Below, one piece after another: positions 28,785 to 43,700 of a stretch of 64,000 bases of DNA. The notes under the pieces were generated by a model. That model saw only the letters and a program-made list of their open reading frames with translations. It was not told the origin of the DNA and made no database searches. The DNA is taken from assembly GCF_958295425.1 (NCBI RefSeq), contig NC_081136.1:14963381-15027380 (forward strand), written 5' to 3'. A program made the translations under genes and the position numbers. The stretch's first letter is position 1. Each line of letters opens with the position of its first letter. Origin of the DNA: Solea solea (taxonomy: Eukaryota > Chordata > Actinopteri > Pleuronectiformes > Soleidae).

Positions 28785-31700
28785 TAAAATTGTTGCATAT
28801 AAGAACCTATTTAATACTTGAGCAGACGTTAGATTTCAGGGGAACACACGGGCAGCCCATGGAAAAGAGGAAAGGAACTTGGTTTGTAAACGGAGGGTCT
28901 CAGGTACAAATCCTTGGATGGGCCATGGGCTGGGGTGCCACTGTACAAGGCGCCCAATCCCCATTGCTCCATGGGTGCAGAAAAGTGCTGCCAACTGCTC
29001 CTGTGTGTTCATTACTGGTATGTAATAAGGATGGGTTAAATGCAGAGGTCAAATTCATTCTCACTAATTGGTGTGTGTGCAAAAAATAAATAATTCTAAC
29101 TTTAATAAAGGTACCTTTAAAACTTCAGTAAAGTAGGGAAGTTCACATAAAAAGCTTATGCAACGTATTGCAGTTTATGTAGCAATGCAGTGCAAGTTTA
29201 CATTTAGAAATGGAGAAAACTATATTGTACATTTGATCGTTTCCTCAGAATGGTGCCAAAAACAAAATCTACAGTTGGTGGAAGAGGTCAGAGCGAGACG
29301 ACCAGACTGGTGGGTGCTGTAAGGAAGGCTACAGTGACTTGGATAACCACTATTTACAACTGTGGAGAGGACAAAAAACATCTCAGAGTGCACGACGAAA
29401 ACAATCCTGAGTTGAATGGGCTGCAACAGAGAAAGACTTTGTTAGGTGTCACGACTGAAATCCACGAACAAAAATCACTGCAAAGAGCACATCGACAGTG
29501 ACGAATGGAAAAGCCTTTTTCTGATCAGTAAGACGGCTTGATCTAAATCCAGCATCACCAGACTGAAATAACCAGCTTTGTGTAAACAGACCAAGCTGGT
29601 AGAACTGCATGGGCGTTGTTTTCATATCACAATTTTATTACCTTAATACCAATCAATCACTGTTTAAAAGCCACGTCCTGACTCTTAGTGCTGACCATGT
29701 GCATCCCTTTATGGCCAGAGTTTACCGTCTTCTAATGGCCAATTCTAGCAGTATAATGGACCATGTGCCACAAAACATCGTACCAGACTACCTTCAAGAA
29801 CACAATAATGAGTTTGGTTAACTTCATTGGCCCCCTCAAACACCTGAGGCATCATTTTATTACCTTAGCACAAAACAGTGTCTTAAAACAACAACAAAAA
29901 ATAACATGTGTGCACCAATGCAAAAGCTGCAACACAATTGTCGAGGTAGTAAACTGAGGGAATAGTTGTCATTTTTAATTTGTAGCTATTAAATGAGAGC
30001 AGCATCATGATACATATATTGTTTTTCACAGATTTAATTTTGCATCACATATTACATATAGATCCACTCTACCATAAAGGTGAGACCAGTAATGTCAATT
30101 GGGCTTTTGCTCATGAGCCACAGCTGTTCTGTGCCTCTCAGAATTCCTTCCTTTCTCCCTTATTTTATGAATTTTGTTTGTGCACTTGATGCTATGAATA
30201 GCAGAGCACACCAACCTTGGCCAGCATGCTCACAACAGAAAGCAAAGAGTTTGGAATGATTTTTCCTTAGCTATCATATTTTTTTCTATATTATTATAAT
30301 TATTCTATAGTTTAATTATAATTATGCTACCTTTTTATAACCATTTTGTTCCGGTAACATATGTCCTATAGTTTAAGCTGATGCTTCCATTACACGTAAC
30401 AATGCTGCATTATGATCAAGTACATGACAATAAAGAAGCTTGAATCTTAAAATGCAGCACTCTAATGCTGAGTATCTTCAACCATGTTTTTATTTTTGTG
30501 TGCTACAGGGAGAATCAGATTATCTACACATTCTCTAGAGCTGTGAAATTCCTCTTTTCTTTTCTTTTTTTTTATATCAGATCTTTAAAACAAAATGGAA
30601 GGATGAAAGAACAAGAGAATCTGTTCTTTACACCAGGTTTAGCCACAGTCAAATAATTGCTTGGAGCCTCAAGTCAGCCCCTCAACTTACCTGGCAAATT
30701 TAATCAATTTGAGCTGCACCCTGGAGATGGGCTCAATTCAGCACTACAGTGAGACGGCGCCGCTGACACACTACACATGCTGGTGCTACACACTGTCTCA
30801 CACATGCAATCCCATGAGCTCACATGCATGTGTGCACACACATAAAGGAAAGAGATTTTGCTTCACTCATATTTCAGGGATTTAACACAATGCAGAGTAT
30901 GAGGCAGACATGCAGGTTCACACTGAGGCAAACATACACACTTATAATGGATATGTAAAAATAACATTGCCATTCAAGTGTAAAGTAAACTGCCTCACGC
31001 CTGAATCAAGGAACATTTATTGAAGGAGGGGGAAAACATCAAATGCCGCCTAGCAGCAGGACAACATTAAGTTAAATAAGCTTGAGAAAATGTCATTGCA
31101 TTCACTTGTATGGTACAGAGGGAAGAAGCTTTAACATTAAGGGCATTTTTGACTGCCTACAACTGTCACCATAGACACATATTATGGCTTCACCAGCACC
31201 ACCACAAAATAAAAGGTTGTGCTGGAAACTAGAAAAAAAGAGGGGACCAATTACTTGTTATTCAAAGAGATACCCATTAGCAAATGTTACTGGTGTGGTT
31301 TTCTCTGACACTGCTCAAAACAACAGAACATAAGGTTATTCTGACAATCCAATGAAGACGCATTAAATTAAGAAGTCTGTGGTGGGTACAAATAAGCTTG
31401 AAAAATAAGGACTGTCGAATTAAAAAAGAAAAAAACAAAATATATTATAATATTCCACTTCAAAGCAGCAAGCAAAACCTTAAAAAGGCAAAAAGAGGCT
31501 GGAATGCATCTGGTAAATAGAATGCTTTCAACAAACATATAAATGCAAGTATAGGACGGTGGTAAACCATATAATCATTTTTTTTTTCTCTTGCCATTTC
31601 CTGTTCAAATTTTTAAAGAATGTGTCAACATGAAATCACTGTTTAGTGCCAGGAAAGAGCTTTCATTGCCCTGAATATTCTGTACAATACAAGTTTCCTT

Positions 31701-34700
31701 TTGCCGTCAACAATTAGTTAGGACATTACAGAGCTGTTAATAGTATAGTTATTAATTTGCTGTTAATAAAACCTTGGCGTTGGCCTTTATGGAAGCTCAT
31801 TCACGATTCCTATGACTGTACCTTTTATACTTACAATGGAGTAATAATTGGCCATTACACTAGCACAATGTTTGATAATTTCTTCTGATGCTAGCATGTA
31901 ATCTCACCTTTCAGTATAACTTTGTTACTAGGACATAGAGAAAGCTTATTAAAAATCTCATTTTGTGCCTCCTTAGAACAGGTATTTAATGATGCATTGT
32001 CTCAAATGAGCATTGGCTACAAGAAGATTTGATTATCTAAGTGTTTTTTTTTTCATGAAACAAACATATGAAGTTATTTTTAAAGCTTATCCACACACCA
32101 CCTACAACTTCTGTAATTGTTTTATCTAAATAAACAGTGGCAAAAGGGTTTATTTTTCTGAACTTCACCAGTAAGAAGGGTTTGATTATTTTGCATTCTT
32201 TCTGACAAAAAGGAATTGTATAAATCTAGATAATAATGCAGAATCATTTCATACATACCCTTTATCCCATATCCATACCTATATTATATTGTACATTCTA
32301 CAACAGAATTAAACTACGGCTCCCAGAGTACTGCACTCATGTAATAAAAGACAATTGTGACCACGGCAACAAAACTGATTATACTTCTTATTTCCAATTA
32401 TGACTTAGAGCATAAACAGGGTTATAAAACAACCAAGATGTAAAACTTAAGCCAAGAGTGAAATGATGCCGGATGAAAGCCAACTGGTAAGAAAACAAAA
32501 AACAATTGTTGTGGTGACTACCAAAACTGAGGGGAATAAACAATTAACCAATATGGCAAGCATTTCTCAAAATGGTGTAAAAACAAGGTTGGTCCTTTAC
32601 ACATATTTTACATAATATTTGTACATACAGTACGTCTAAACCTGTATATTCTTATATTTAATCTGGAGTGGATATTAAGCTGTTTCTGTTTGTCTTAACT
32701 GTTTATAACTTATAACTTGATTATAATGTTTATAAATGTTGCTTACAGCTGGCTTGCACTGGGAAAAATGTATATGATGCACTGTTGTTGTCAAAACACT
32801 AAATAAAAAATAAGTTCAAACAAGGTTGATCCAAGAAAACAAATAAAGAACTAAAGAAAAATATGTGTTCAAAACAAAATGTTGTTAAATGTAAGGTTTG
32901 TATATTTTTTAAGTAGCAACCAAAAATACTTAATACTTGCAGTTTAATTAAGCACATCTCTTTTTGAAACAGACAAAAATAAATAAATAGATAATAACTC
33001 AAGCGAATAGACCCAGGTGCACTGAAACAGGTGCAAATGACGACAAAATGTGTTAGTCTTACATGACCCACCTACAGTATATACATCAAGATTAGACACA
33101 TTGGTTAGGTCAGGTTTTAAACATTCAGGTGTGCAATAATCCATAATGCCTTCTTATTCATGTGAGAACTTTTAGAAAAAAAAAAGATAAAAAGAAAAGC
33201 AATTCTTAAATTGAATTTCAGACGACTGCCAGTCTGTTTAGAAGAGGTCACCTCACCAATTCAGCACAAAACCTATTTGGACGCCTGACCATTCCACCAA
33301 CAGGGACTGTAATGACGTATTGAAATACATACAGTATACAGGATTTTAATATGAAGCGTTTGAAGTATTTCTGTGCCTATTCATTCTGTAGAGCATTTAA
33401 GAGGTTAGGCACTGATGTTGGACGAGAAGCAATGGCTCACAATCTCTGTTTCAGTTCATCACAAAGGTGCTTGATGGGGTTGAGGTCAAGGCTCTGTCCG
33501 CACCAGTCACGTTCTTCCACACCAAACTCATCAAACCATGTATTATAGTGCACTGGTCGTGTTGGAATAGAAAAAGGCCTTCCTCAAACTGTTGGAAGCA
33601 TAGTATTGTCCAAAATGTCTTCATTGGAGGTAAGGGGCCAAGCCCAGAGCCTGATTGAAACACCTGAATTCAATACTTCACAGGTGTGGCCACATACTTT
33701 TGTTCATACAGTGTATTTTGGTGATGCTTCTGTACTTCAGTTTTTTGGCATGGACCAACAGGCTAAAGGCAATATTGTGCCACATAGAGGTTTAGTAGTC
33801 TCAAGTTTTGCTCAAGATTAAATCACTCTTTCTTTTTACATTCTGTCTTCATGGTTTACTGTCTCTACATGTGTTTCTCAGATCTGACTCCAATCATTTG
33901 CACATTTCCTGTATAAAGAAAGTGCCTTCTACTTTGATATAAATGTCCCACATCTAGATACCAGTATGCATCAAAAGCACACATTGATGCAGTAATACTA
34001 GGAAAGCTGAGTACAAGCTGGGTTTGATCAACAGCGGTATCCTACTAGATCTTGACTGCATCACACGTGAATTTTTGTAGAATCTACATTTGCAGCAATA
34101 AAAATGTTCATTCGGCTACAATCATACTGAATGCAGGAGGTGGACTTCCGGTTTTCTCCAATGTGGGTTACCTTCAATAAAATTTATTAGAAGGACTAAC
34201 CCTTCTCAAAAATCTGTACCATGTTCAGTTTTGCTTTCATTTATTTATTTTTTTTACTGTATAATAAATAATCAGTTATTGCTATCAGTCAAAAAACACC
34301 CACACACACAGTGGAGATTTTAATTAACTTTTTAAAGGAGATGCCATTCTTCACGGGCGCTTCGATTAGGCTGTTCTTCAGTAAACACTGGGAGGCAATG
34401 TGAGCCAGGCTCAGTGAAATCAATATCGTACAGGTTTCTGGCAGAAAGAGATCCTTTTCTACATACCACAAAACACCACACCAGGAATGTTTTAGAGTCA
34501 CCATTGGTCCTTTGTGAGAAGTCTTGTTTGCCATTTTGTTCATATTTTGAATGTAGAATGTTTACACCTCATGGTCTGACCCACACATACAACATCAGTT
34601 TCTAATTACACTGAATTGCTATGTGCCCTTCTGTCCATTAGGTAATCATAGTGGAGAGAACCCAGCTTATAAACAGAAGGAAGAAGAGCTGATTTGATTG

Positions 34701-37700
34701 GCTGAGACGGATGCCAATCCATAATGGATTCCTAATCAAACTCAGGCATGGGCCTCAGGTGCCTGTTCCTGGACGTGCATAAGTGGTTGTTTTTCTACGG
34801 AGTACATTTGAACAGATGAAGCTGGGGTTTGAATTGACTTTGTCCGTGCAAGAGCACATTCACCAATATTTTTTGTTAAGAATACCGGTATTCAACTGAT
34901 ATCACTTTATATCCATACACTGGTATGTCCTCTGGTATGTCCTCTGTCACTAACTGATCAAAAATAATCTTCAGACATCACTATTTCCAAACGGCTGTAA
35001 ATGCATTTAAAGTATCTTGTGTTTGGTAGTAAACTAAAATGGAATTTAAAGATTGAGACACAAGTACCGTGTGATCTCCTTGCGTTAACAAACAAATTTG
35101 CTGCAGCACTTACCAGAACTGTTGCCTGTAACGAAGATTGACTGTTCGTCAGCTGTTTGTCTAGGTGACTGGAAGCTTAGGGTCATATTGGTGAAATTGA
35201 AGTCAGGCTGCTTTCCACACAGTAGCATATTGAAACTGCCAATCATGTCCTCTCGGAAATCCAACGAACGAGCCGCTTGAAAGACCTCGGAGTTCTCTAA
35301 CCTGGCCATCTGGGTACAAGAAAGAAAAGTCAAGCCTTTATAAATTAATGATAAATGCTAAATGCCTTTAAAACAAGGTAGCTCATACATCACGCAATAT
35401 AAATGCAGATTTCTGTTTCATGTAAATTATACAGTAGTCACACTCACCTCCTCGAATACAGGCAGTGCATTTCGAGTAGTATTCACTATCAGGGTTGTTC
35501 TATCTACTGCATTCAGGTCCATAGGAGAAGACAGCTAAAGGAAAGGATGAAAAGTATAAAATATGGTTGTAGAAATGTGATTTTAAATAAAATATCTAAC
35601 TGTTACAGCTTAAACTATGTACCGACAAAAATGTGCATGCTTTGTAACAATTGGTATTTAACTTAAAACCAGCGTTGAACAGTACAAAGCTTTGAACTCC
35701 ATACACGCAGGGGGATCAGAAGGCTGAGAGAGGTCTAGAGTAGTGGTATGGTAAACACTGCAATATTAGTTTTAAAATAAAACAGTTTGCATATAGGAGC
35801 CCATTCAAGCATAGTTTAGAGCAGCCTGGAGACTGATGGAGTCTCAAGTACATTCATTTAAGATCACATCTGTGCAGAGCCGACATCAAGGGGAGACTTA
35901 GTGAGAAAGCACAAGTATTCCACTCAGACAACTCTGAGCAAAGGAGCTGAAAATCACCTGTGAGAGATCAATGAAGAGACAGAATTCAGCTTTGTTACTC
36001 TGTCACATTAAGAGACAAATTAAGTGAGCTAGGTCACAATACCATTAACTTAATTGCAAATGCACTTTGCTAGCGAAGGCTCCTGAGGTTGTTTCTTTTT
36101 ATCACAAAATAAGCTATATTTACAATATTAGTAAAAACTTTAATGGCAAAAAGGTTTCCCCAGCACAGACTAAAAAAACACCAGACATTTGAATGATCCT
36201 TGTTAACAGACCCATACTGAATGCTATTCCTAAAGTGTCACCATACTAGCTGATTTTCAGTCAACCCAAACACAGTTGTATTAACGTTGCGGAAACAATG
36301 TCCAAATTATCCTCTGCCACTCACTGACTTATTCCCTTATCCTTGTCTTTATGATGTTGTTGTTGTTGTTGTTGTTGTTGTTATCACAATCATTCAGCAA
36401 TGTCAAGCTTAAAGTGTGAAGCCGTATGTGTGCTTTTTTCCTCCCCATCTATTTGCTTGAGGCACTGAGGAGCTTTTCCACCATATCAGGGCTTTCGCTT
36501 TTTTTTTTTATGCATCTAAAATGCCTGTGGGCTTTAACTGTTCAAATGCTCGCCGACAAACTCTCTCTCTTATCACTTATTTAGTGGATTTGCTGTCCCA
36601 TACAGATAAACTCAAAGAAAAGTGCACACTTTCATCAAACCAAAGGGAACTAAGATTTAAAAGTAAGGAAAAAAAACAAACATTCTTTTTAATAAATAAT
36701 TCCCACCTGATTGAATGTATTCTAGTCATATTACTGGAATACACAGAGGTGAACACAATAGTGACAGTTTTGAAAGCTTCGATCCGCAGGGACAGAAAAT
36801 GATGTCATTCAAAAACATTTGAGAAGATTACGTTCAGATAAAAGTGTCTGGTATATTTGGTTTTGACATGAATGCACTGTCCAGTTTTGACTTCAGATTG
36901 AAGATATAAATGTAGTTTAACACGTGACAAATTTTTTACTCAACTGACTGTCCTTACATTCAGCTTACTACAAGCCGTATGAGTTTACATAATTTCCATA
37001 GTCAATACATGTATAAGGCTGTGTGCCTTTCATCTTACAGCATGTAATTGACATTAATGCTGAAAATGACCTTGTGCAAACATGCTCACTTTTTCTGATT
37101 TATCACCAACTCCAAACCAACTTTTTTTTTATGATATGGAATGAACAGAGCATCGAGTTGTGTAGCAGCTAAGGATGGGTGACATCGTGTACCATAGTAT
37201 TGTAATTGTTGTTTTAATGATGTGGAAAATTGACATTATGGAGCATGTAGTGTAAATGACTTCCCAAATGCGTGCAGCAGAAGCCCACTTTCCTACAGCA
37301 GTGAGCAGGATTCAGGGTCATGTGATCACTAGTAGACCTATTGTGATCACGTGACCTCTCACGAGAGCCTTCCTTGCCACTCAGGTCGGACATGGAGAAA
37401 GCATGGCGACGGCAACCCGCACATCTACTGTATGTCGGATGATTTAGTGGCGAGGCGTCTCTGGCGTGGAAGTGGTTCAGTTTTGACTGACATGGGTCAA
37501 AAGTCTGCAACATGCAAGATATGTTCGAAAACCTGTGGCTGTGACACAGAGCTCCTAGACTAACTTGTTCCACCACCTGCGAAGCAACCACTCCAAAGAG
37601 GATGAAAAATATGAAAAACTTGGCGACTCAGCAGCTGCTCAAGAAAAGCCTGCTTAAACCTGCAAGGCACACTCAACAAACCCTCGCTGAATCATTCAGC

Positions 37701-40700
37701 TGAAGAGTGCCTCATGATAGGTTTATACACACACATATACAATATATATATATATACACACACATGTAGATAGTGATAGTATTCTTTTGTGTTTGACTGA
37801 AAATTGTAATTTTTAATTTGTGTTATAGTAGTATGTTTAATTAGGCCTAGAGATATATTAAGTTTGTGTGCAATGTTCCTTTGAATATTTACCTGGGGAA
37901 AATTCAGACTATTAATACATATATGAAGTCATCTCCATACCAAATGTGGAGATAAACATATTTTCCTGTTTTGATTATAAGAGTTTTTGTTTTATAAATC
38001 ACACGCTGACAGGTAACATAAGTACTTAGGTAGGCAAAATAAGCTTGAGCTTCAGCCTACACCTTTTCAGTCTATTTCTTTATGTGCACAATGTGTATGT
38101 GTCAACATAAATGTATCTGCATTTACTTGTGAATACCTGTGACCAAAAACTAAAGAAAAATAAGAGTCATTTCCTTAAATATTTTGTCTATTGCTGTTAT
38201 CTGTAGAGGGTAAGAGGCTCACCTCAGAAAGCACCTTCCTCACATCCAGATTTTGCAGGAGTACTTGCTGGGTGTTAATCAGCTGCTGTTGAGTGAGGGA
38301 GCAGCTGACATTCTGAAAAGCCTCTTTTTCAGCTCGGCTGCGAAATTGGACATACTCATCCAGATCCGTCCCCTCACACAGAATTGTCCTCAAGTTGCCT
38401 GGACTTGGAATGCCTATGAGCTGGAAAGCAAACATACATGTTGGTACACATTGACAAAACAAGCCAACTTTTACTCATTGTGTCGTGTCCTTTAGGATGT
38501 TCAGCAAGCAGAATATATATAATAATATTATTTCAAGATCACATAAGAATTGTTTTTTTCTTGAATCACCCTCCGATCTTCTTTCCATATGCACATACAC
38601 TATAGTGACGCAACATTATAATGACAAAAAATACCCATGCATGTGCAGTAGATGCATACAGACAGTTGATTTGTAACATTCCAGACAGCATACGGTAATG
38701 CCAAGCAAGACAGGATACACAGGCAGACGACGGATAATGACTTGTGAAAAACAGTACACTGAAAACTTTTATTTTTGGGGGGCACCTAGGACAATTTGCA
38801 CCAGAACTACCTGCAGCCGTCAGAATGCCTCACTCAGACAAGGGACATGCATTTTCACTATATTTTACAATCCTTGTCATTGTCAGTAAAACATAAGTAC
38901 CTTCTTTCAGCTCATCCAAAGACACTTGATTTATTCAGGAACTTTTAGAGACAAGATACATTTACATTTTCCTGTTGCTTGTTCATTTCATTGTAAATTA
39001 CCTGCAGTAGACAATTTCAAATGATCATTTTGTCAACTCAAATATTACTTTTTGGCTTTGATGATAACTGGTTAGACGGAGGCAGCTCTTGTCCAGGACA
39101 TAGCACACGGCATTTAAACTGTTTTAAATGGAAAGAATAATGTTTCATTGTGGTTGGGTTTCTTACCGCAGCACGGTGAACACACACTAGCACTTACTGG
39201 ATTGATGTTAATTGATGCATTCATGAGGCTCTGAGCAACTGTTGATGGCACAGACAAATTCTCTCGAAGGTGCGTGGAGAAAGTCTCCTCGTCCCTCAGG
39301 ACACTCCTCAGAGTCACTGGTTGATCTTGAACACAACATTGGAAAGTAATTACTTCACCAACACGACAAGTGATACAACATAAAATAATTTAAGCAGCAA
39401 TGCACATAAGGTTGAACTGTATGGTGCTCAACAGTGGAAACAGAATATTTAAAAGGAAAAATATATTTGCTTATTTTTTAATGTGAGCTTTAATCTCATA
39501 GGTTGACCGAAAATCCTCTAGTTACACTTGTGTTATTTGGTTTAACAGGTACCCGGAGAGCCTGTTGTGTGTCGCCACCCCATTGCAATAAATTTGATTT
39601 GAGCAAAGTACAATAAGATTTATTCTCTTGCGGGTCTCTGTGTTCAAAACCACAGCAGAGTATAATGTTATCGGAACTGATGCGTTATCAGTAGCATCCT
39701 GAGTTAGTTTTGTTATACGTGTTGTTTTAAGTGGAATTACACTCTGATGACTTTCACTTTAATGTAATACTTTAATGCTTTCTGAACAACCGTGTCCATT
39801 AAAGCATTCTCTGGTACATGTACTGTAGGGGTCGAGAGCTTTCGTTGCATGCATGTGTGTGTGTGAAGTGAGACGCATGTGCACAGAAGGCCAGTTTTAA
39901 AACAAACTATCTGTTGTTATACACAGTGGATGTTGTGGTTAAGCACAGCGAAGACAGAATTACAGTGCATTTCGAACATATTTCCATCATGTATCTTTTC
40001 AACACGTTTTCTGAAAAGCCAGGATATGCGGTTGAGATGATGAAGCACTAACACTTTTACTTTCTTGTACCCAGATGGCCATTTAATTAGATTATGCCCC
40101 TTTGTACGTGTAATATATGAAAATAAGTTAACCACCACAATGAGGGGAGGAAGTGACTTTCACTGGGTTATACAAGGTTGAGTCAAGATAAATGTTTTAT
40201 TAAGAATAACAATCACTCAGTGTTGGAATTAATTTTGCGGTTTGATGGACTGGCTCATCATTAAGAAGTAGAACATAATCCGATTTCTTTCTGAATACTG
40301 GTGGCTTTCTGAGTGAAGTGACCACCTTTTCAACAACACAATCACCGTTCACACCCACCATCCTTGTTTCCCCCATTCTTGTTCATGACCTTTTGCACTC
40401 CTGCCTCAGATAGTGAATTCTATTAATTATGGCCAGGCTTAGATCTTTGATGGATTTAATCTTGTATATTATAAGCCCACGACCCCACACTGCAAACCCC
40501 CCCCCTCCCCCTGCCTTTTTGCAAATTAGGTGCCGTATGAAAATCTGAATATCATCAGGCTAAACGAGTCTGATGCAAAGCAGCAACTTATCAAGACAAA
40601 CGATCTGTCAGTCTGCATGGGAAATTGCATCGTAAATAATCACACGCCATTGTTTTTGAGGGATAAAGGGGAACAACAAATCCTCCAACTTGTCAGCCAC

Positions 40701-43700
40701 GTGAAGGGGATACTTTTCTTGATAGAAGGTACTTAAAGACAAACGGAATGAGGCTGGGTATTTAGTCTAACAATCGTGATTTTTGATAAATTACAAAGCA
40801 GCAATTTAGCTTTTATATCATAAAAGAACAACCTACACTGTGAGCCCACTGCTTTCAGTCAAAATCTGTGAAAACAAGCTCATTGTGTAAGGCCAGTGCA
40901 TTAAGAATTTGATATTCAGGTCTTCTTACCATTACTAGGATTAGACTGTGACAAGACTGAAGCCCACTGGTCGATGTTATCAGCCAGCAACTGCGTCTTC
41001 GTTAGAATAGATCTGTTCACCAGGAGGTTTTGCAGCTCTATCAACACTCCAGAAATTCTGGTAAAACAGACAAAAAAATAATAATCATAAATTGGCTGAA
41101 TGTGTTCAATATATTCAAGAATCATGACAACACATTGTGATTGATCTTTAAGAGAGAGGAGAGTACATTCCCACACATACATGGAATTGTTGAAGTTGTT
41201 GACTTGGCCTGGTGTCTCCCCTGGTGTTGGGTAGTTCATACATGGATTGTTGATGTTGCAGAGCATACCCTGAAGCCAGGGCAGCACACCAGCCGATGGC
41301 ATGGCTTTATTTGGGTAGTGACCTAATGGAATAGATGAATACTTACTCAACTTTTCTGCTGCCTTTAAAAATAGATCTCATCACAAAGGTTACTGTGTTT
41401 AAGTGTTTTTCCTTTAAATATTCATGTCCGTAACATTTTCAATATGCACCGCTGCTTTGAGTTATGCACATTGAAGCCATTCTGCAGATTTGAAAGTCTT
41501 GTGAAACAGAATTCAACATTAAAACTGCATTTTTACTTACATTGGCCTTGGTAAATTGGCTCATTAGTGGACCGCACCCACACCAGTATGATGAAGAGAA
41601 ACAGAGGCCATATCACTTCAACGACCAGTCGCACCTGCAAAAATCATAGTTTAAAGTTTTCAACAGCAAGGACTGTCCAGCAGTGAGCTATTGCAATGCT
41701 GCAACTCATCTTTCCTTGACTCTTCACCCGACAACCTCAGCCATCTAAGCTTTTATCCATCCATCTGCACAACATTGCAAAACACACACGCACACACACC
41801 CCACAGCCCTGCACTCACTCACTGAGCCCTCTCTGCATACCTCAGCTGACCCGCCCACATGCTCATCCGTCTCTACATCTCTGGTGGAGTGACCTCCTAA
41901 GAGGAATCAGCTGGAATCAGTTCCACTCAGCCAACCTCTTGCTACTGCTTTTGTAACATGTTCAGACACTGTATCTGATGACACACTTTAGACCTGTATG
42001 GGGTTTTTGTCTCCATAATTATAGTGGAGGGCAAGCAGAGGGGAAGAAAATACAATAACATGTAGTGCTTGTTATGCCACAGCCTCATAGCAACCCTATG
42101 AATTAAGATGAGGTTTACACACTTGTTTTTATTCAGTTATAATTGGGAATATTGACATATCATGAATCTTGTGGAGGTTTGTTAGTGAGTTACAGAGAAG
42201 ATAGTGGTAAATAAAAGCATCCCCTGTAAATTTCAAAGAAACTGAATTCAGTCCTTTAATTCTTCCCGGTCTGTGTGTCACAGAGGATGTCGTTCTGCTG
42301 AGAGGGTGAATTATCATAATGTATTCCAAAGAAAAGGCATGGAGAGGGAACACAGAGATCAGGGGGACTTTCTCAATGTCTGGCTCCCCAGGCATTTGCC
42401 ATGAGACACCAGCGTCTTTGTGAATAGATAATCTCCTCCTATGAAATTATATGAAATACTGGACCATAAAATCAGTTTCATGCCTGTTATAAAATCTTAA
42501 AATGCTTGGTGAGGCATTCATATAATTGGTCATTAACCTCCACAAGCCCTCCAGAATCACCATTGTCCTTGCTAACTCCCACTGGTTTTGACTAATAACA
42601 ATATTTCATGTTGACATAGGCCAAATATCCTACTTTCTAGGCATAAAAACCACCACTGTCCTCAGACACTTTTTTTTTTTTGTTGAAAAAAGTAGGTAGT
42701 TTCTTACTGATATAAAATGATAGCACCCTCTTTTTTCTGCTAATGGATAGAATTAAAAGGAAAAAAAAATGATATACACCAAGTTGCAAAACTGCAAATT
42801 ACTCTGCTTTGACTTATTCCAAGGACGTATGAACTTTGGTGAAAGTTCATGCTTGATAATTATTATTTTTTCAATTTTAATTTTGTGAAGATCTATTTTA
42901 TTCTGCTCTGGTAAGAGACACTATGCTGAACACAATGTAGCCCTTTGTATCGTTCATACACTATCTTCCTGGAAAACTGAATCATACAGGAAACTACAGT
43001 AGATACCTTGACATTCTTCTGACCCTTGAATATAGTTGCAAAACATTGTGTCATTTTATCTTTATGCAGCATGTGACCAGAGGGCAAGTGTGGGTGACAT
43101 CAAAGTCAGTAAAATCCTTCATACACTTGTTGATAATGTGCAGACTGATGATGAGGAATGAGGAAGTGAGAACCGAGTTACGGCAAATGGCCTTGTAATG
43201 GAAAAGGGCTGTGGCTAAAACCTTAAAAGCAAGGTCAGAATATTGTTTGAAAAGGTTTTTAGATTTGGATTTAATGCAAATAATGATAATTAAACGGATT
43301 TACTTAAATAAACAATTAAATCTGTATTTTGCAAGTGACTATATTAAAACAGATTTAACAATTAGTCCAATCTGTAGTTTAGTATAATGTATTTTAATTG
43401 CAATAGGTGCAAATACTTGAAGCTTGGGCAGTAAAAGCAATTTATCTATCAATGAAAATGTGAATGATAACAGTTAAAATGTTAGTTGAACTATTTTCTA
43501 TATAAATAAATAAAAGTTACACCTTAACCTCAGCAAAGAATGAAGCTACGCTCTGCCAAACAAACATGTTGTTGCCTCCCTGTGAAACCACTGGCTTCCT
43601 CCACATATATAAAAGCAAGATGGTAAAGGCATACATGAAGCATTCAGGTGAAAGTGACCTTTCAGAAATTTCTCCACTGAAGAAACTACGATCTTCAGAT

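Larger units (their letters stand above)
26955..35113 (-). other. Intron 8 (8.2 kb), repeat-rich
   Basis: The largest intron. It holds a compound microsatellite, a tRNA-derived SINE and two Tc1/mariner remnants, each listed separately. The rest (26955-28740, 29870-33260 and 33730-35113) is AT-rich with no exon recognised. The flanking exons join in phase, so no exon is missing. Confidence 0.85.
35535..38222 (-). other. Intron 6 (2.7 kb), with simple repeats
   Basis: Contains a (TGT)n run at 36355-36382 and an AT/CA compound repeat near 37739-37765. I find no exon or identifiable mobile element. Confidence 0.85.

Noticed and set aside
37214..37591. A 125-codon minus-strand frame in intron 6
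   Set aside because: His/Cys/Ser-rich without motif pattern, no splice sites in phase with exons 6 and 7.
40916..41350. A single continuous 144-codon minus-strand frame covering exons 3 and 4
   Set aside because: The middle 41 codons (41058-41180) are bounded by strong gtatgt and ttttaccag sites and have no family similarity, so this is two exons with a short open intron.
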